Assembly (NCBI GenBank): GCA_018714405.1
Contig: DVNM01000002.1
Location: 62,001-126,000 of the forward strand
Source: Scybalenecus merdavium
GTDB taxonomy: Bacteria; Bacillota; Clostridia; Oscillospirales; Acutalibacteraceae
Length of the DNA stretch: 64,000 nucleotides
Reading direction: 5' to 3'
Position numbers and translations under genes: made by a program
Shown: piece after piece, positions 33,081-42,006 of the stretch
Numbering within the stretch: the first letter of the stretch is position 1
How the letters are laid out: each line of letters starts with the position of its first letter
Notes under the pieces: model-generated
The model's database searches: none
What the model saw: the letters and a program-made list of their open reading frames with translations, nothing else
Told to the model about the DNA's origin: nothing

Positions 33081-34110
33081 TCTGATGTCTATGACGCCGC
33101 AGATGCTTGCATCGTTTTGCGACGGACTTGCTTTGCCGAAGTTTCGCACGGCGCAGATTTATGCTTGGATGCACAAGTTTGGCGTTCATGATTTTTCGGC
33201 AATGAGCAATTTGCCGAAAGCGCTGCGCAGCCGGCTGGAGGAAAGCTGCTTCATCCCGTATTGTCAAATTGAAGACAAATATGTTTCCAGGCTGGACGGT
33301 ACAGTAAAATATCTTTTTCGTTTGTATGACGGTGAATATGTTGAAACCGTCGTTATGCACTACAAATACGGGTATACGATTTGTGTCTCGTCGCAGGTCG
33401 GCTGCAAAATGGGCTGCAAATTCTGCGCTTCCACGCTGGCCGGTTATAAAAGGAACCTGCTTCCCGGTGAGATCGAGGGGCAGATTCATGCCGCGCAGAA
33501 CGACCTTGGCGTGCGTATTTCGCACATTGTCATGATGGGCATCGGCGAGCCGCTCGACAACTACGAGAATGTACTGACGTTTCTGGAAAACGTGCACGAC
33601 CCAAACGGACTCGGTATCAGCCACCGCAATATTACGATCTCTACATGCGGTCTGGTGGATAAGATCCTGGATCTGGCTTCCCGCAAATTGCAGATCACGC
33701 TGACTGTCTCCTTGCATGCGGCAGATAATGAGACAAGAAATACCATTATGCCTGTCAACCGCAAATGGCCGATCGAACAAGTGCTGGATGCCTGCCGCAC
33801 ATATTACCGCACAACTTCCAGGCGCGTTTCCTTTGAATATACGCTGATATGCGGTGTGAACGACAGTCCTGCGTATGCCGGGAAACTGGCTAAGCTGCTG
33901 CAAAATATGCACGCGCATGTCAATCTGATTCTGGTCAATTATGTAAAAGAGAATAAATTTGGACAAATACATGAAGAAACTGTGAAGATGTTTTGCCAAA
34001 TATTGCAAAAACACAATATTAATGCTACAATCAGAAGAACTCTCGGAGCTGACATCAACGCTTCCTGCGGTCAGCTCAGGCGCATGAAAAACCGAGGTGA
34101 GCAGTTATGA
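33070..34110 (+). CDS. rlmN: Dual-specificity rRNA/tRNA (adenine-C2) methyltransferase
   Basis: Radical SAM enzyme that methylates A2503 of 23S rRNA and A37 of some tRNAs. 346 residues. The cluster cysteines are in GCKMGCKFCAS near 113-123, MGIGEPLDNYENV near 157 is the SAM loop, and the C-terminal GADINASCGQL near 328 carries the methyl-carrying cysteine. It overlaps rsmB by 11 bases and prpC by four. Confidence 0.96.
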   Translation: MKTDLMSMTPQMLASFCDGLALPKFRTAQIYAWMHKFGVHDFSAMSNLPKALRSRLEESCFIPYCQIEDKYVSRLDGTVKYLFRLYDGEYVETVVMHYKYGYTICVSSQVGCKMGCKFCASTLAGYKRNLLPGEIEGQIHAAQNDLGVRISHIVMMGIGEPLDNYENVLTFLENVHDPNGLGISHRNITISTCGLVDKILDLASRKLQITLTVSLHAADNETRNTIMPVNRKWPIEQVLDACRTYYRTTSRRVSFEYTLICGVNDSPAYAGKLAKLLQNMHAHVNLILVNYVKENKFGQIHEETVKMFCQILQKHNINATIRRTLGADINASCGQLRRMKNRGEQL

Positions 34111-34835
34111 AAATTGTTGCAAAAACCGACAGGGGAAAGGTAAGAGCCACCAATCAGGACGCTTATTTTGTGGGTGAATTTCCAGGAGAAGTGGCCTGGG
34201 CCGTGGTGTGCGACGGCATGGGCGGCGCTGCCGGCGGCAATATTGCAAGCGCGCTGGCGGTAAAGGTTATCAACGAGCGCATCAGTGCCTCTTATAATCC
34301 CCACATGAAAGAGTCCTCCATCAAAAATATGCTGGAGTCTGCTTTGATCGCTGCAAATCTTGAGGTTTATGACTTGAGCATAGAACGCTCGGAACTGAAC
34401 GGCATGGGCACGACCGTCGTGTGTGCCGTTGTAAAGGACGGCCAGGCCTATATCGCTTACGCGGGCGACAGCCGTGCCTACATCTCTTCCGGCGGCAAAC
34501 TGACCCAGGTCACAGTTGACCACAGCATGGTGCAGGACCTTGTAAACAAGGGCAAGCTTACTTCAGAAGAAGCTGCGGTGCACCCGAACCGCAACATCAT
34601 CACCCGTGCGCTCGGCGTGCAGGACACGATCGATGTGGACTTTAAGCAGGTGGACTTTGCACCGGGAGATATTTTGATCCTTTGTACAGACGGCCTTTCT
34701 AATTATGTTTCGGCAGAGGAGATCAGCGAAGAGGTTAAGGACACAAAGTACTATGCCTTTGCTGACCGTTTGGTCAAAAAGGCCAACACAAACGGCGGTG
34801 GTGACAACATCACCGTAGTTGCGATCGCCAACTGA
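34107..34835 (+). CDS. prpC: PP2C-type Ser/Thr protein phosphatase
   Basis: 242 residues. Dephosphorylates targets of the paired kinase PrkC. Metal-binding aspartates are in VCDGMGGAAGG near 34, AGDSRAYI near 118, CTDGLSNYV near 193 and GGGDNITVV near 231. It lies directly before prkC and overlaps rlmN, the conserved Firmicutes order. Confidence 0.95.
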   Translation: MKIVAKTDRGKVRATNQDAYFVGEFPGEVAWAVVCDGMGGAAGGNIASALAVKVINERISASYNPHMKESSIKNMLESALIAANLEVYDLSIERSELNGMGTTVVCAVVKDGQAYIAYAGDSRAYISSGGKLTQVTVDHSMVQDLVNKGKLTSEEAAVHPNRNIITRALGVQDTIDVDFKQVDFAPGDILILCTDGLSNYVSAEEISEEVKDTKYYAFADRLVKKANTNGGGDNITVVAIAN

Positions 34836-34852
34836 ATTCGGAGTGTAAATCA

Positions 34853-36805
34853 ATGGAAAATTATGTAGGCAAAAGACTGGACGGACGGTATGAGGTGCAG
34901 GAGATCATCGGCGTCGGCGGCATGGCCGTTGTGTACAAGGCGTACGACAGCATCGACGACCGCACCGTCTCCATCAAAGTCCTGAAAGACGAGTTTTTGG
35001 CAAACGACGAATTTAAACGCCGTTTTAAAAATGAATCGAAGGCCATTGCCGTTTTGTCGCACCCGAACATCGTAAAGGTCTACGATGTGCATTTCGGCGA
35101 CAAGCTGCAGTATATCGTTATGGAATATGTAGACGGCATCACACTGAAAGAGTATATCCAAAAACAGGGCATGATCACCTGGAACGACGCCGTTTATTTT
35201 ACCTCGCAGATCCTGCGTGCGCTGCAGCATGCGCATGACCGCGGCATCGTGCACCGTGACATTAAGCCGCAGAACATCATGCTGCTGCAAAACGGCCAGA
35301 TCAAAGTGGCTGATTTCGGCATTGCCCGCTTCAGCCGCAGCGAAACGAAAACCATGACGGAAAATGCCATTGGTTCTGTGCATTATATCAGCCCGGAACA
35401 GGCAAAGGGCGAATTTACAGATGAACGCACCGATATATATTCGGTAGGCGTTGTGCTTTATGAAATGCTGGCCGGTAAAGTGCCGTTTGAGGCGGAAAAT
35501 GCTGTTTCTGTTGCTCTGATGCAGCTGCAAAATGAAGCAAAACGGCTGACCGAGATCAATCCGGATATACCGCTCGGTCTTGAACAGATCACCGTCCACG
35601 CCATGCAGAAAAATCCGGCACGCCGTTATCAGACGGCCACGGAAATGCTGATGGACATTGAAGAGATCATCAAAAATCCGAAAACTACATTTGATTATTC
35701 GTATTTTGTTGACAAAGAACCCACAAAATACGTTGTGCAAAAGCCAGCACAGCAACCGACTGCGCCGCCGGTCGTCCAACCGGACGATACGGCTGACGAT
35801 GCAGCCGCAGAAAACAGCAACAAGAAAAAAATGCTTGCCGCCGTAATTTCCGGTGTGATCGTTTTGATCGCAGCTGTTGTCGTTATTGTGCTTTATTTTA
35901 CCGGCTCATTAAACACAGATACGCGCAAGCTTGAAAATTTTGTCGGTCAAAGCTACAATTCTGTCATTGAAAATAAAAGCTATCCGTATGAATTTGTCGT
36001 GGAGCGCCAGGAAACGGATTCGGCCGAACCCGGCACGATCCTTGACCAGAACCCGCAGGCCGGCGAGCGCGTGCTTGCTGACAGCACCGTACAGCTGGTC
36101 GTGGCGGCCAGCGATGAAACGCTCACTGTTCCGCCGGTTTACGGCAAAGAACGTGACCGTGCCGAACTGCTGCTGCAAAACGCGGGTATTACCAATTATA
36201 CGTTTGTTTCCGTTGCCAGCAATGATGTGAAGGAAGGCTGCGTGGTTTACACAGACCCGCAGGAGACGACCGACATTTCGCCGGATACGGCAGTTACGGT
36301 GTATGTCAGTTCCGGTCCGTCCACGACTGCTGCACAGCGCGTGGCCGTGCCTGATGTCAGCGGTCTGTCCCGCAGCGATGCAAGCAGCACTCTGTCGCGT
36401 TCCGGATTTACCAACGTAAGTTTTGAAACACAGGACAGTACACTGCCGAAAGATATGGTTTTGGATCAGGAGCCTTCCGGCGGCACTATGGCTGAAATGG
36501 ATGCTGCCATTACCGTATACATCAGTTCCGGCGTTGCGCCTGCGACAGAACCGTCGGAATATACGCTGCAGATCCAGGTCCACCTGCCGGATCTGGACAC
36601 GCGCGATACGCTGGTCATTTATATTGACGGCCGCGAATATGACAGCGAAACGGTGCAGCTTAACGGCACGACCGCTACAATGGGCGTGCGTATTGCCAGG
36701 GACCGGACCGTTAATGTTCGTGCAGAACTGCTGGACCAGCACAGCACAACGACCTCCAGTGTAACGGTAGATTCCAATAAGTCGGTATCTCTTACGCTGG
36801 AATGA
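34853..36805 (+). CDS. prkC: PASTA-domain Ser/Thr protein kinase
   Basis: 650 residues. A cytoplasmic kinase domain at about 10-275 (VGGMAVVYKAYD loop, catalytic HRDIKPQNIML near 138, DFGIARF near 157), a juxtamembrane Pro/Gln-rich linker, one membrane helix near 326-348, then three extracellular PASTA repeats (about 360-425, 426-492, 497-560) that bind peptidoglycan fragments, and a short beta-rich tail. In Bacillus this kinase senses muropeptides for spore germination and growth. Paired with prpC. Confidence 0.95.
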   Translation: MENYVGKRLDGRYEVQEIIGVGGMAVVYKAYDSIDDRTVSIKVLKDEFLANDEFKRRFKNESKAIAVLSHPNIVKVYDVHFGDKLQYIVMEYVDGITLKEYIQKQGMITWNDAVYFTSQILRALQHAHDRGIVHRDIKPQNIMLLQNGQIKVADFGIARFSRSETKTMTENAIGSVHYISPEQAKGEFTDERTDIYSVGVVLYEMLAGKVPFEAENAVSVALMQLQNEAKRLTEINPDIPLGLEQITVHAMQKNPARRYQTATEMLMDIEEIIKNPKTTFDYSYFVDKEPTKYVVQKPAQQPTAPPVVQPDDTADDAAAENSNKKKMLAAVISGVIVLIAAVVVIVLYFTGSLNTDTRKLENFVGQSYNSVIENKSYPYEFVVERQETDSAEPGTILDQNPQAGERVLADSTVQLVVAASDETLTVPPVYGKERDRAELLLQNAGITNYTFVSVASNDVKEGCVVYTDPQETTDISPDTAVTVYVSSGPSTTAAQRVAVPDVSGLSRSDASSTLSRSGFTNVSFETQDSTLPKDMVLDQEPSGGTMAEMDAAITVYISSGVAPATEPSEYTLQIQVHLPDLDTRDTLVIYIDGREYDSETVQLNGTTATMGVRIARDRTVNVRAELLDQHSTTTSSVTVDSNKSVSLTLE

Positions 36806-36816
36806 ACAGGTGAAGC

Positions 36817-37695
36817 ATGACAGGTATGATCATGAAAGGTATCGGCGGTTTCTACTATGTGGAAGCCGCTGATACTGTATTTGAGTGCAAAGCGCGCGGC
36901 AATTTTCGCCGCCAGCATATTACACCGCTTGCCGGTGACCATGTTGAATTTCAGACGGATGAAGTAAAAGGCAATGTGATTACCGCCATTTTGCCGCGGA
37001 AAAACGAATTAATACGCCCAGCTGTTGCCAATATTGACCAGTTGTTTATTGTGGCTTCCAGCGCGGATCCGCAGATCAATCCTTTGATGATCGACCGGCT
37101 TACCGCTGTGTGCGAGATCAAGCAGATCGAGCCGGTCATCGTGTTTACAAAGATCGACTTGGGCGATGCTTATAAATCGTATCAAAAAGTATATGCTGAT
37201 GCCGGGTTCCGGACGGTGGCTGTAAATACGCAAAACGGTTCGGGCGCCGAACAGGTTGCAAAACTGCTCAAGGACCGTGTGAGCGCATTTGCCGGCAATA
37301 CCGGTGTGGGCAAATCGTCGCTGCTGAACGCGATCTCGCCGCAGCTGCAGCTGCAGACCGGTGAAACCAGTAAAAAGCTGGGGCGCGGCCGTCATACGAC
37401 GCGTCAGTGTGAACTGCTGAAAGTGTGCGGCGGCTATGTGGCCGATACGCCTGGCTTTTCATCGGTGGATACAGAGCGGTACACGTTTATTCCAAAAGAG
37501 GAACTTGCAGCATGTTTTCGCGAGTTCCGCCCGTATCTGAACGAATGCCGTTTTACCTCATGCCGCCATCTGAACGACAAGGGCTGCGCCGTGGCACAGG
37601 CTGTGCAGGCGGGCAAAATTGCCCAAAGCCGCTATGCATCGTACAAGAGCATATATGAGGAAGTGCGCCATGTGGAGGAATGGGAAAAAAGATGA
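36817..37695 (+). CDS. rsgA: Ribosome small-subunit GTPase RsgA
   Basis: Assembly GTPase for the 30S subunit. 292 residues. N-terminal OB fold, then a circularly permuted G domain: G4 (FTKIDLG near 110) precedes the P-loop GNTGVGKSSLLN near 165, with DTPGFSS near 210. The C-terminal zinc site is CRFTSCRHLNDKGC near 247. It follows prkC by 11 bases. Confidence 0.95.
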   Translation: MTGMIMKGIGGFYYVEAADTVFECKARGNFRRQHITPLAGDHVEFQTDEVKGNVITAILPRKNELIRPAVANIDQLFIVASSADPQINPLMIDRLTAVCEIKQIEPVIVFTKIDLGDAYKSYQKVYADAGFRTVAVNTQNGSGAEQVAKLLKDRVSAFAGNTGVGKSSLLNAISPQLQLQTGETSKKLGRGRHTTRQCELLKVCGGYVADTPGFSSVDTERYTFIPKEELAACFREFRPYLNECRFTSCRHLNDKGCAVAQAVQAGKIAQSRYASYKSIYEEVRHVEEWEKR

Positions 37696-38312
37696 AAGTG
37701 ACAATCGTTGCCGGTGCGCCGCACCAGGACAGAGCGTTTATCAATAAAAATATTGACCGTCAGTCCTTTGTGATCGCGGCGGATGCCGGGCACCGTATTT
37801 TGGATTTTGAACCGGATCTGATCGTGGGCGATTTTGATTCTTCCGAGCGGCCGGACTGCAGCTGCCCGGTCGTTACACTGAACCCTGTAAAAAACGACAG
37901 CGACACATTTGACTGTGTGCAGAGGGCTGTTGAACGCGGCGCAACGCAGATTGAGTTTTTCGGTGCGCTCGGCGGCAGGATCGACCACACGCTGGCTAAT
38001 ATCCACGCACTGATCTATTGTGCACAGCAGGGGATAGACGCCAAAATCATCGACCCCGGCAATGTCCTTTATGTTTGTAAAGATAAAACGGTTATTCCGA
38101 AAGGTACATTTCACTATTTTTCTGTATATTCTCTTTTCGGTTCGGCACAGGGGCTGACCATCACCGGTGCGAAATATCCGCTTCAGGACCATTATCTGGA
38201 GCAATATGCACAGCTTACATTAAGCAATGAGGTCGCTGAAGATTGTGCCCAGGCCGAAATTTGTGTAAAAAAAGGCACACTTTTAATAATTCTCAGTAAC
38301 GACTTTGCATAA
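37692..38312 (+). CDS. thiN: Thiamine pyrophosphokinase
   Basis: Converts thiamine to thiamine diphosphate with ATP. 206 residues. FVIAADAGHRIL near 25, DFDSSERPD near 46, NDSDTFDCVQRAV near 67 and GALGGRIDHTLANIH near 90-104 are the family motifs. ATG 37692 overlaps the rsgA stop; an ATG at 37680 is possible. In Bacillus rpe lies between rsgA and thiN; here it is absent. Confidence 0.94.
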   Translation: MKVTIVAGAPHQDRAFINKNIDRQSFVIAADAGHRILDFEPDLIVGDFDSSERPDCSCPVVTLNPVKNDSDTFDCVQRAVERGATQIEFFGALGGRIDHTLANIHALIYCAQQGIDAKIIDPGNVLYVCKDKTVIPKGTFHYFSVYSLFGSAQGLTITGAKYPLQDHYLEQYAQLTLSNEVAEDCAQAEICVKKGTLLIILSNDFA

Positions 38313-38354
38313 ATTTCATAGTATAGAGTGCACGCAGTTCAGGTGGTGATTGCT

Positions 38355-38498
38355 ATGAAAGGGAAAGTGCGTAAGGAATTATTGTGGATCGCGTTTGGCG
38401 TAGGCTGTGTAGCGGCCTGTTGTCTGCCGACCATATGGATCACCCGCGTACTTGCCGTTGCAGTGATCATTCTTGGAATTATCTGCTGTAAAAAATAA
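38355..38498 (+). CDS. 47-residue membrane protein between thiN and spoVM
   Basis: The frame starts at ATG 38355, behind AGGTGGTGAT, and ends at TAA 38496-38498. The peptide has a basic N-terminus (MKGKVRKELLWIAFG) and one long hydrophobic helix with three cysteines, ending in CCKK. I do not recognise a family. The good ribosome site, the position 14 bases before spoVM and the lack of another explanation for this DNA support a real gene; a sporulation role is a guess from the neighbours. Confidence 0.65.
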   Translation: MKGKVRKELLWIAFGVGCVAACCLPTIWITRVLAVAVIILGIICCKK

Positions 38499-38512
38499 AC
38501 GGGGGCATTTCC

Positions 38513-38602
38513 ATGAAAGTCGTACTTATCAAAACACCCAAGTTTTTAAGCGTGTTGCTCAGAGTGCTGTTTAAAATTGATAAAGTTCAGGAAGAAAACT
38601 GA
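38513..38602 (+). CDS. spoVM: Stage V sporulation protein M (29 residues)
   Basis: SpoVM is a tiny amphipathic helix that recognises the curved forespore membrane and anchors SpoIVA there. The frame from ATG 38513 to TGA 38602 reads MKVVLIKTPKFLSVLLRVLF, then nine more residues. It shares the pattern IK.PKFL....R..F with the 26-residue Bacillus protein, including the helix-breaking Pro near residue 9. GGGGG lies at 38501-38505. It follows thiN by one small gene, matching the conserved thiN-spoVM order, and sipL and spoIVA come next. A terminator directly follows. Confidence 0.9.
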   Translation: MKVVLIKTPKFLSVLLRVLFKIDKVQEEN

Positions 38603-38631
38603 AAGACGGGGCATAAACCCCGTCTTTTTTT
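38603..38631 (+). terminator. Terminator after spoVM
   Basis: AAGACGGGG (38603-38611) and CCCCGTCTT (38618-38626) with a CATAAA loop and T7 tail. Confidence 0.92.
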
Positions 38632-38640
38632 CATACAAAT
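38611..38640 (+). promoter_or_regulatory. Sigma-E-like promoter of sipL-spoIVA
   Basis: GCATAAA at 38611-38617 and CATACAAAT at 38632-38640, 14 bases apart, fit the sigma-E pattern (KCATATT, 13-15 bases, CATACANT). The -35 lies in the loop of the spoVM terminator. The sipL ATG is 31 bases downstream, with AAAGGAG between. Confidence 0.7.
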
Positions 38641-38670
38641 TCTTAGAACGTAAATTAAAGGAGCAGCGTT

Positions 38671-40191
38671 ATGGAATCTGAATACACATTCAAGCAAATT
38701 TCTGATTACGGCAGTGTTTACAGCGGCAGTACAGACTGTGATTATGACTACCATGTGACCCTGCCGCAGTACATGGAAGACCTTTTGAAAATTGTAAAAT
38801 GCTGTGTCAGTCCATATGTGACCGGCTATGAAAAAAGCGCGTCCGAGCTGAAAGTATACGGCAAAACACATATGGAGATCATCTACATATCTGCAGCAGA
38901 CAACAGCATAAAGACGTATGTTTACGACGAAGAATTCTCAAAAATCATCTCGCTTTCTGCAGAATGCGGTGACGATGCGCTGATCCGCCTGAAGGTGGTG
39001 AAGCGCTATGACAGCTCGCGCGTCGTCAATCAAAGACGATTCGATGTGCACCTGTCCTTTTCTTTAAGCCTGCAGGTATTTGCGCGCACACAGCACGAGA
39101 TCATGGGTGACTGTCCGCAGCTGAAACAAAACCTGTTCTCAGCCAAGCGGCTTTGCCTGACCAACAGCGTTACGGATAAGATCGATTTCTGTGAAGTGGT
39201 CGGAAACTGCGAGGACGGTACAAAAATCAAAAATATCATTAATACGTTTTATAATATCGCCTTGACGGAAATCAACATCGTTCAAGATAAAGCGCTGGTC
39301 AAAGCCCGGCTTATGCTTTCGCTGACTTATGTGACGGATGCGCCGGTGCAGGAGATCCGAAAGTTTTCGTCGAGCGTGGAGATCAGCAAAATCATAGACG
39401 TGCCGGGCATCAGCGAAAACAGTCAGAACCATTGCTGTTTATCTGTGCAGAACATGACGGCGACTGCCCGGTCGGATGACAACGGCGAGCTGAAAATATT
39501 TGAGGCGGCAGGCAGTGTGCAGGTTTGTATCGATGTCTACGACGAAAAGGAAGAAAGCTTTATCGTAGACGCATACTGCCCGAAGCAGAAGATCGAATGC
39601 AGCTTTGAAGAACTGAATCTTTGCTGCCCGGTTGAGAACATTGCCGACAAAACGCTTTTTAAATCAGAGGTCAGCTTTGACGGCGTATCGGTCTCGGAAA
39701 TCATCGATATCAATGTCTCGTGCCTGAAAACGGAAATCGAGAGCAACGATTCCGTAAAGCTGAAAAGCCAGCTTTTGATTGAACTGCTTTATAAATCGGC
39801 AGACGGGGAAATTTTGTATATCAAAAAAACAGAGCACCTGCTTTATGACACCGGTCTGCAGGAGAAGAACGTGGGCGGAAATGCGAATATAGAGTTTTTC
39901 TCGTTTGACTATGTGCTTACATCAGAGCATTCTGTGGAGCTGCGCATAGATGCCGGCGTGCAGGCGCTTCTTTACAAAAGCGTACGCATTTATGCTCTGA
40001 AATCTTTTGAAATAAAAGAGGAAGACCCGCGCGAAACACCGGCTCTGGTCATCTATTTTTCTAATCCGCATGAAAACGTATGGAACATTGCAAAAAAATT
40101 CGGCTCAGATATGGAGCTCATTATGCGTGAGAATGATCTTGCCTCGCCGGAAATCGAGACCAAACGCATTTTGATGATTCCCGGAATATAA
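38671..40191 (+). CDS. sipL: SPOCS/LysM spore coat protein, SipL-like
   Basis: 506 residues. The body is made of SPOCS (DUF3794) beta-rich repeats: one near 35-120, one near 165-260 and one near 310-420. A LysM domain occupies about 458-505 (HENVWNIAKKFGSDMELIMRE up to ILMIPGI, not a continuous quote). In Clostridioides difficile SipL binds SpoIVA through its LysM domain to attach the coat to the forespore, and spoIVA is the next gene here. AAAGGAG precedes the ATG. Other SPOCS-LysM proteins exist, but the adjacency makes SipL likely. Confidence 0.85.
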   Translation: MESEYTFKQISDYGSVYSGSTDCDYDYHVTLPQYMEDLLKIVKCCVSPYVTGYEKSASELKVYGKTHMEIIYISAADNSIKTYVYDEEFSKIISLSAECGDDALIRLKVVKRYDSSRVVNQRRFDVHLSFSLSLQVFARTQHEIMGDCPQLKQNLFSAKRLCLTNSVTDKIDFCEVVGNCEDGTKIKNIINTFYNIALTEINIVQDKALVKARLMLSLTYVTDAPVQEIRKFSSSVEISKIIDVPGISENSQNHCCLSVQNMTATARSDDNGELKIFEAAGSVQVCIDVYDEKEESFIVDAYCPKQKIECSFEELNLCCPVENIADKTLFKSEVSFDGVSVSEIIDINVSCLKTEIESNDSVKLKSQLLIELLYKSADGEILYIKKTEHLLYDTGLQEKNVGGNANIEFFSFDYVLTSEHSVELRIDAGVQALLYKSVRIYALKSFEIKEEDPRETPALVIYFSNPHENVWNIAKKFGSDMELIMRENDLASPEIETKRILMIPGI

Positions 40192-40202
40192 GGAGGAAAC
40201 GC

Positions 40203-41678
40203 ATGGATACTTCCATTTACAGCGACATGAGTTCGCGTACAGGCGGCGATATCTATATCGGTGTGGTCGGACCCGTCCGGTCCGGTAAATCCACATTTAT
40301 CAAACGGTTTATGGATACGCTGGTCATACCGAATATAGAAAGCGAATACACGCGCGAACGGGCAAAAGATGAACTGCCGCAGTCCGCTGCCGGCAGGACG
40401 ATCATGACGACCGAGCCGAAATTTATTCCGGAAGACGCGGTAGACATCTCCGTTGAAAATTCCGTTCATCTGCGTGTGCGCATGATCGACTGTGTGGGCT
40501 ACATCGTGCCGAGCTCGCTCGGTTACATAGAAAACGAGCAGCCGCGCATGGTCATGACGCCATGGTTCGACAAGGAGATCCCGTTTAATATGGCGGCAGA
40601 GATCGGCACCAAAAAGGTGATTACGGAACACTCCACGATCGGTCTGGTCGTTACAACAGACGGCAGCATCAGTGACATTCCGCGCGATGAATACGAAGAG
40701 GCAGAAGAACGTGTAATCGATGAGCTCAAAGAACTAAACAAGCCGTTTATAGTGGTGCTCAACTGTGTCGAACCGGACAGTGCGAACGCGATCGCTATGG
40801 CAAAAGCACTGACCAAAAAGTACAGCGTGCCGGTTTTGCCGGTCAACTGTCTGGAGCTTGGTGAAAGCGAGATACGCCAAATTTTAATGCGCATTCTCTA
40901 TGAGTTCCCGGTCAGCGACATCTCGCTGCATATGCCGCTTTGGATCAAAAACCTGGAGAAAGAAAACTGGTTCAAAACAAAGCTGTTCGATGAGATCCGT
41001 GCAAACTGCACGATTGTCTCGTCTATCCGCACCGTTTACGAATTTGCAGACAAACTGGACCAGTGTGAACTGATCGATTTGGCAAAGCTTGAGCATGTCG
41101 ATCTCTCCTGCGGCAGTGTCAGCATCAAGGTGAGCATAGACAGCAGCTATTTTTATAAGATTTTGTCTGAAAAATGCAAAACGGAAATTGCCGATGAGCA
41201 GCAGCTGATGCAGCAGATGGTCGAGCTTTGCGCCAAGCGCAATAAATTGGCGGCGTTTGAGTCAGCGCTCGATCAGGTGGAGCGCGACGGCTACGGCATC
41301 GTAATGCCGACGATGGATCAGCTGAAGCTTGACGAACCTGAAATTATGAAACAGGGCGGCCGTTACGGGGTGCGTCTGAAAGCGTCTGCACCGTCCATTC
41401 ACATGATCAAGTGCAACACCTATACGGAAGTTGCGCCGATCGTCGGCAGTGAAAGTCAGTCCAGGGAACTGGTGATGTATCTGCTTAAGGAATTTGAGGA
41501 AAATCCGGGCGAGATCTGGAACTCAAATATTTTCGGCACGTCACTGCACGATCTGGTCAATGAAGGCCTGCACAACAAACTGTACCGAATGCCGGCAGAT
41601 GCCCGCAACAAATTCCGCGAAACGATCGAACGTGTTATCAACGAGGGCTGCAACGGCCTCATCTGTATTATTTTGTAA
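40203..41678 (+). CDS. spoIVA: Stage IV sporulation protein A (coat ATPase)
   Basis: 491 residues, the same length as the Bacillus protein. SpoIVA hydrolyses ATP to polymerise into the basement layer of the spore coat. The P-loop is in GVVGPVRSGKSTFIKRF near 19-35; RMIDCVGY near 96 and STIGLVVTTDGS near 145 are the other nucleotide motifs of its TRAFAC-like fold; the C-terminal domain ends in CNGLICIIL, the part that binds SpoVM in Bacillus. AGGAGG lies 6 bases upstream. Co-transcribed with sipL. Confidence 0.96.
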   Translation: MDTSIYSDMSSRTGGDIYIGVVGPVRSGKSTFIKRFMDTLVIPNIESEYTRERAKDELPQSAAGRTIMTTEPKFIPEDAVDISVENSVHLRVRMIDCVGYIVPSSLGYIENEQPRMVMTPWFDKEIPFNMAAEIGTKKVITEHSTIGLVVTTDGSISDIPRDEYEEAEERVIDELKELNKPFIVVLNCVEPDSANAIAMAKALTKKYSVPVLPVNCLELGESEIRQILMRILYEFPVSDISLHMPLWIKNLEKENWFKTKLFDEIRANCTIVSSIRTVYEFADKLDQCELIDLAKLEHVDLSCGSVSIKVSIDSSYFYKILSEKCKTEIADEQQLMQQMVELCAKRNKLAAFESALDQVERDGYGIVMPTMDQLKLDEPEIMKQGGRYGVRLKASAPSIHMIKCNTYTEVAPIVGSESQSRELVMYLLKEFEENPGEIWNSNIFGTSLHDLVNEGLHNKLYRMPADARNKFRETIERVINEGCNGLICIIL

Positions 41679-41679
41679 A

Positions 41680-41714
41680 AAAACGGAGCAACTGCTCAGG
41701 TTGCTCCGTTTTTT
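41680..41714. terminator. Bidirectional terminator
   Basis: AAAACGGAGCAAC (41680-41692) pairs with GTTGCTCCGTTTT (41700-41712). It ends spoIVA and, on the other strand, the DUF1294 gene. Confidence 0.9.
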
Positions 41715-41715
41715 A

Positions 41716-42006
41716 TCAGAAAGAAAAAGTATCCTGCTTATAAAAATAAAGAAATACCAGCACGGCGGCAAGCTGTATCAGAAAAATCAGCGGCAGGCCG
41801 ATCATGAACTTTTTGTGCCGTGTCTTGTGGTGAATAATGCGCATGGCGATGTATTCTGCCGGACTTCCGCCCAAAACCGCCACTAAAATCAGCGTGCTTT
41901 CGCGGATGCGCCATTTTTGGCGCTTGGCAAAGCTTTTATCCGCTATGGTCAAAATGGCGCTCAAAGCGTTTACAGCGCAAAAATAAAAAAACAGCAGTTT
42001 AGTCAA
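41716..42006 (-). CDS. DUF1294 small membrane protein
   Basis: 96 residues with three hydrophobic helices (about 3-20, 38-53, 72-92). KRQKWRIRESTLILVAVLGG and HHKTRHKKFMIGLPL match DUF1294, a family of unknown role. The start is a TTG at 42006 that overlaps the stop of the zinc-ribbon gene by eight bases, so the two are coupled. Confidence 0.85.
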   Translation of the reverse strand: MTKLLFFYFCAVNALSAILTIADKSFAKRQKWRIRESTLILVAVLGGSPAEYIAMRIIHHKTRHKKFMIGLPLIFLIQLAAVLVFLYFYKQDTFSF

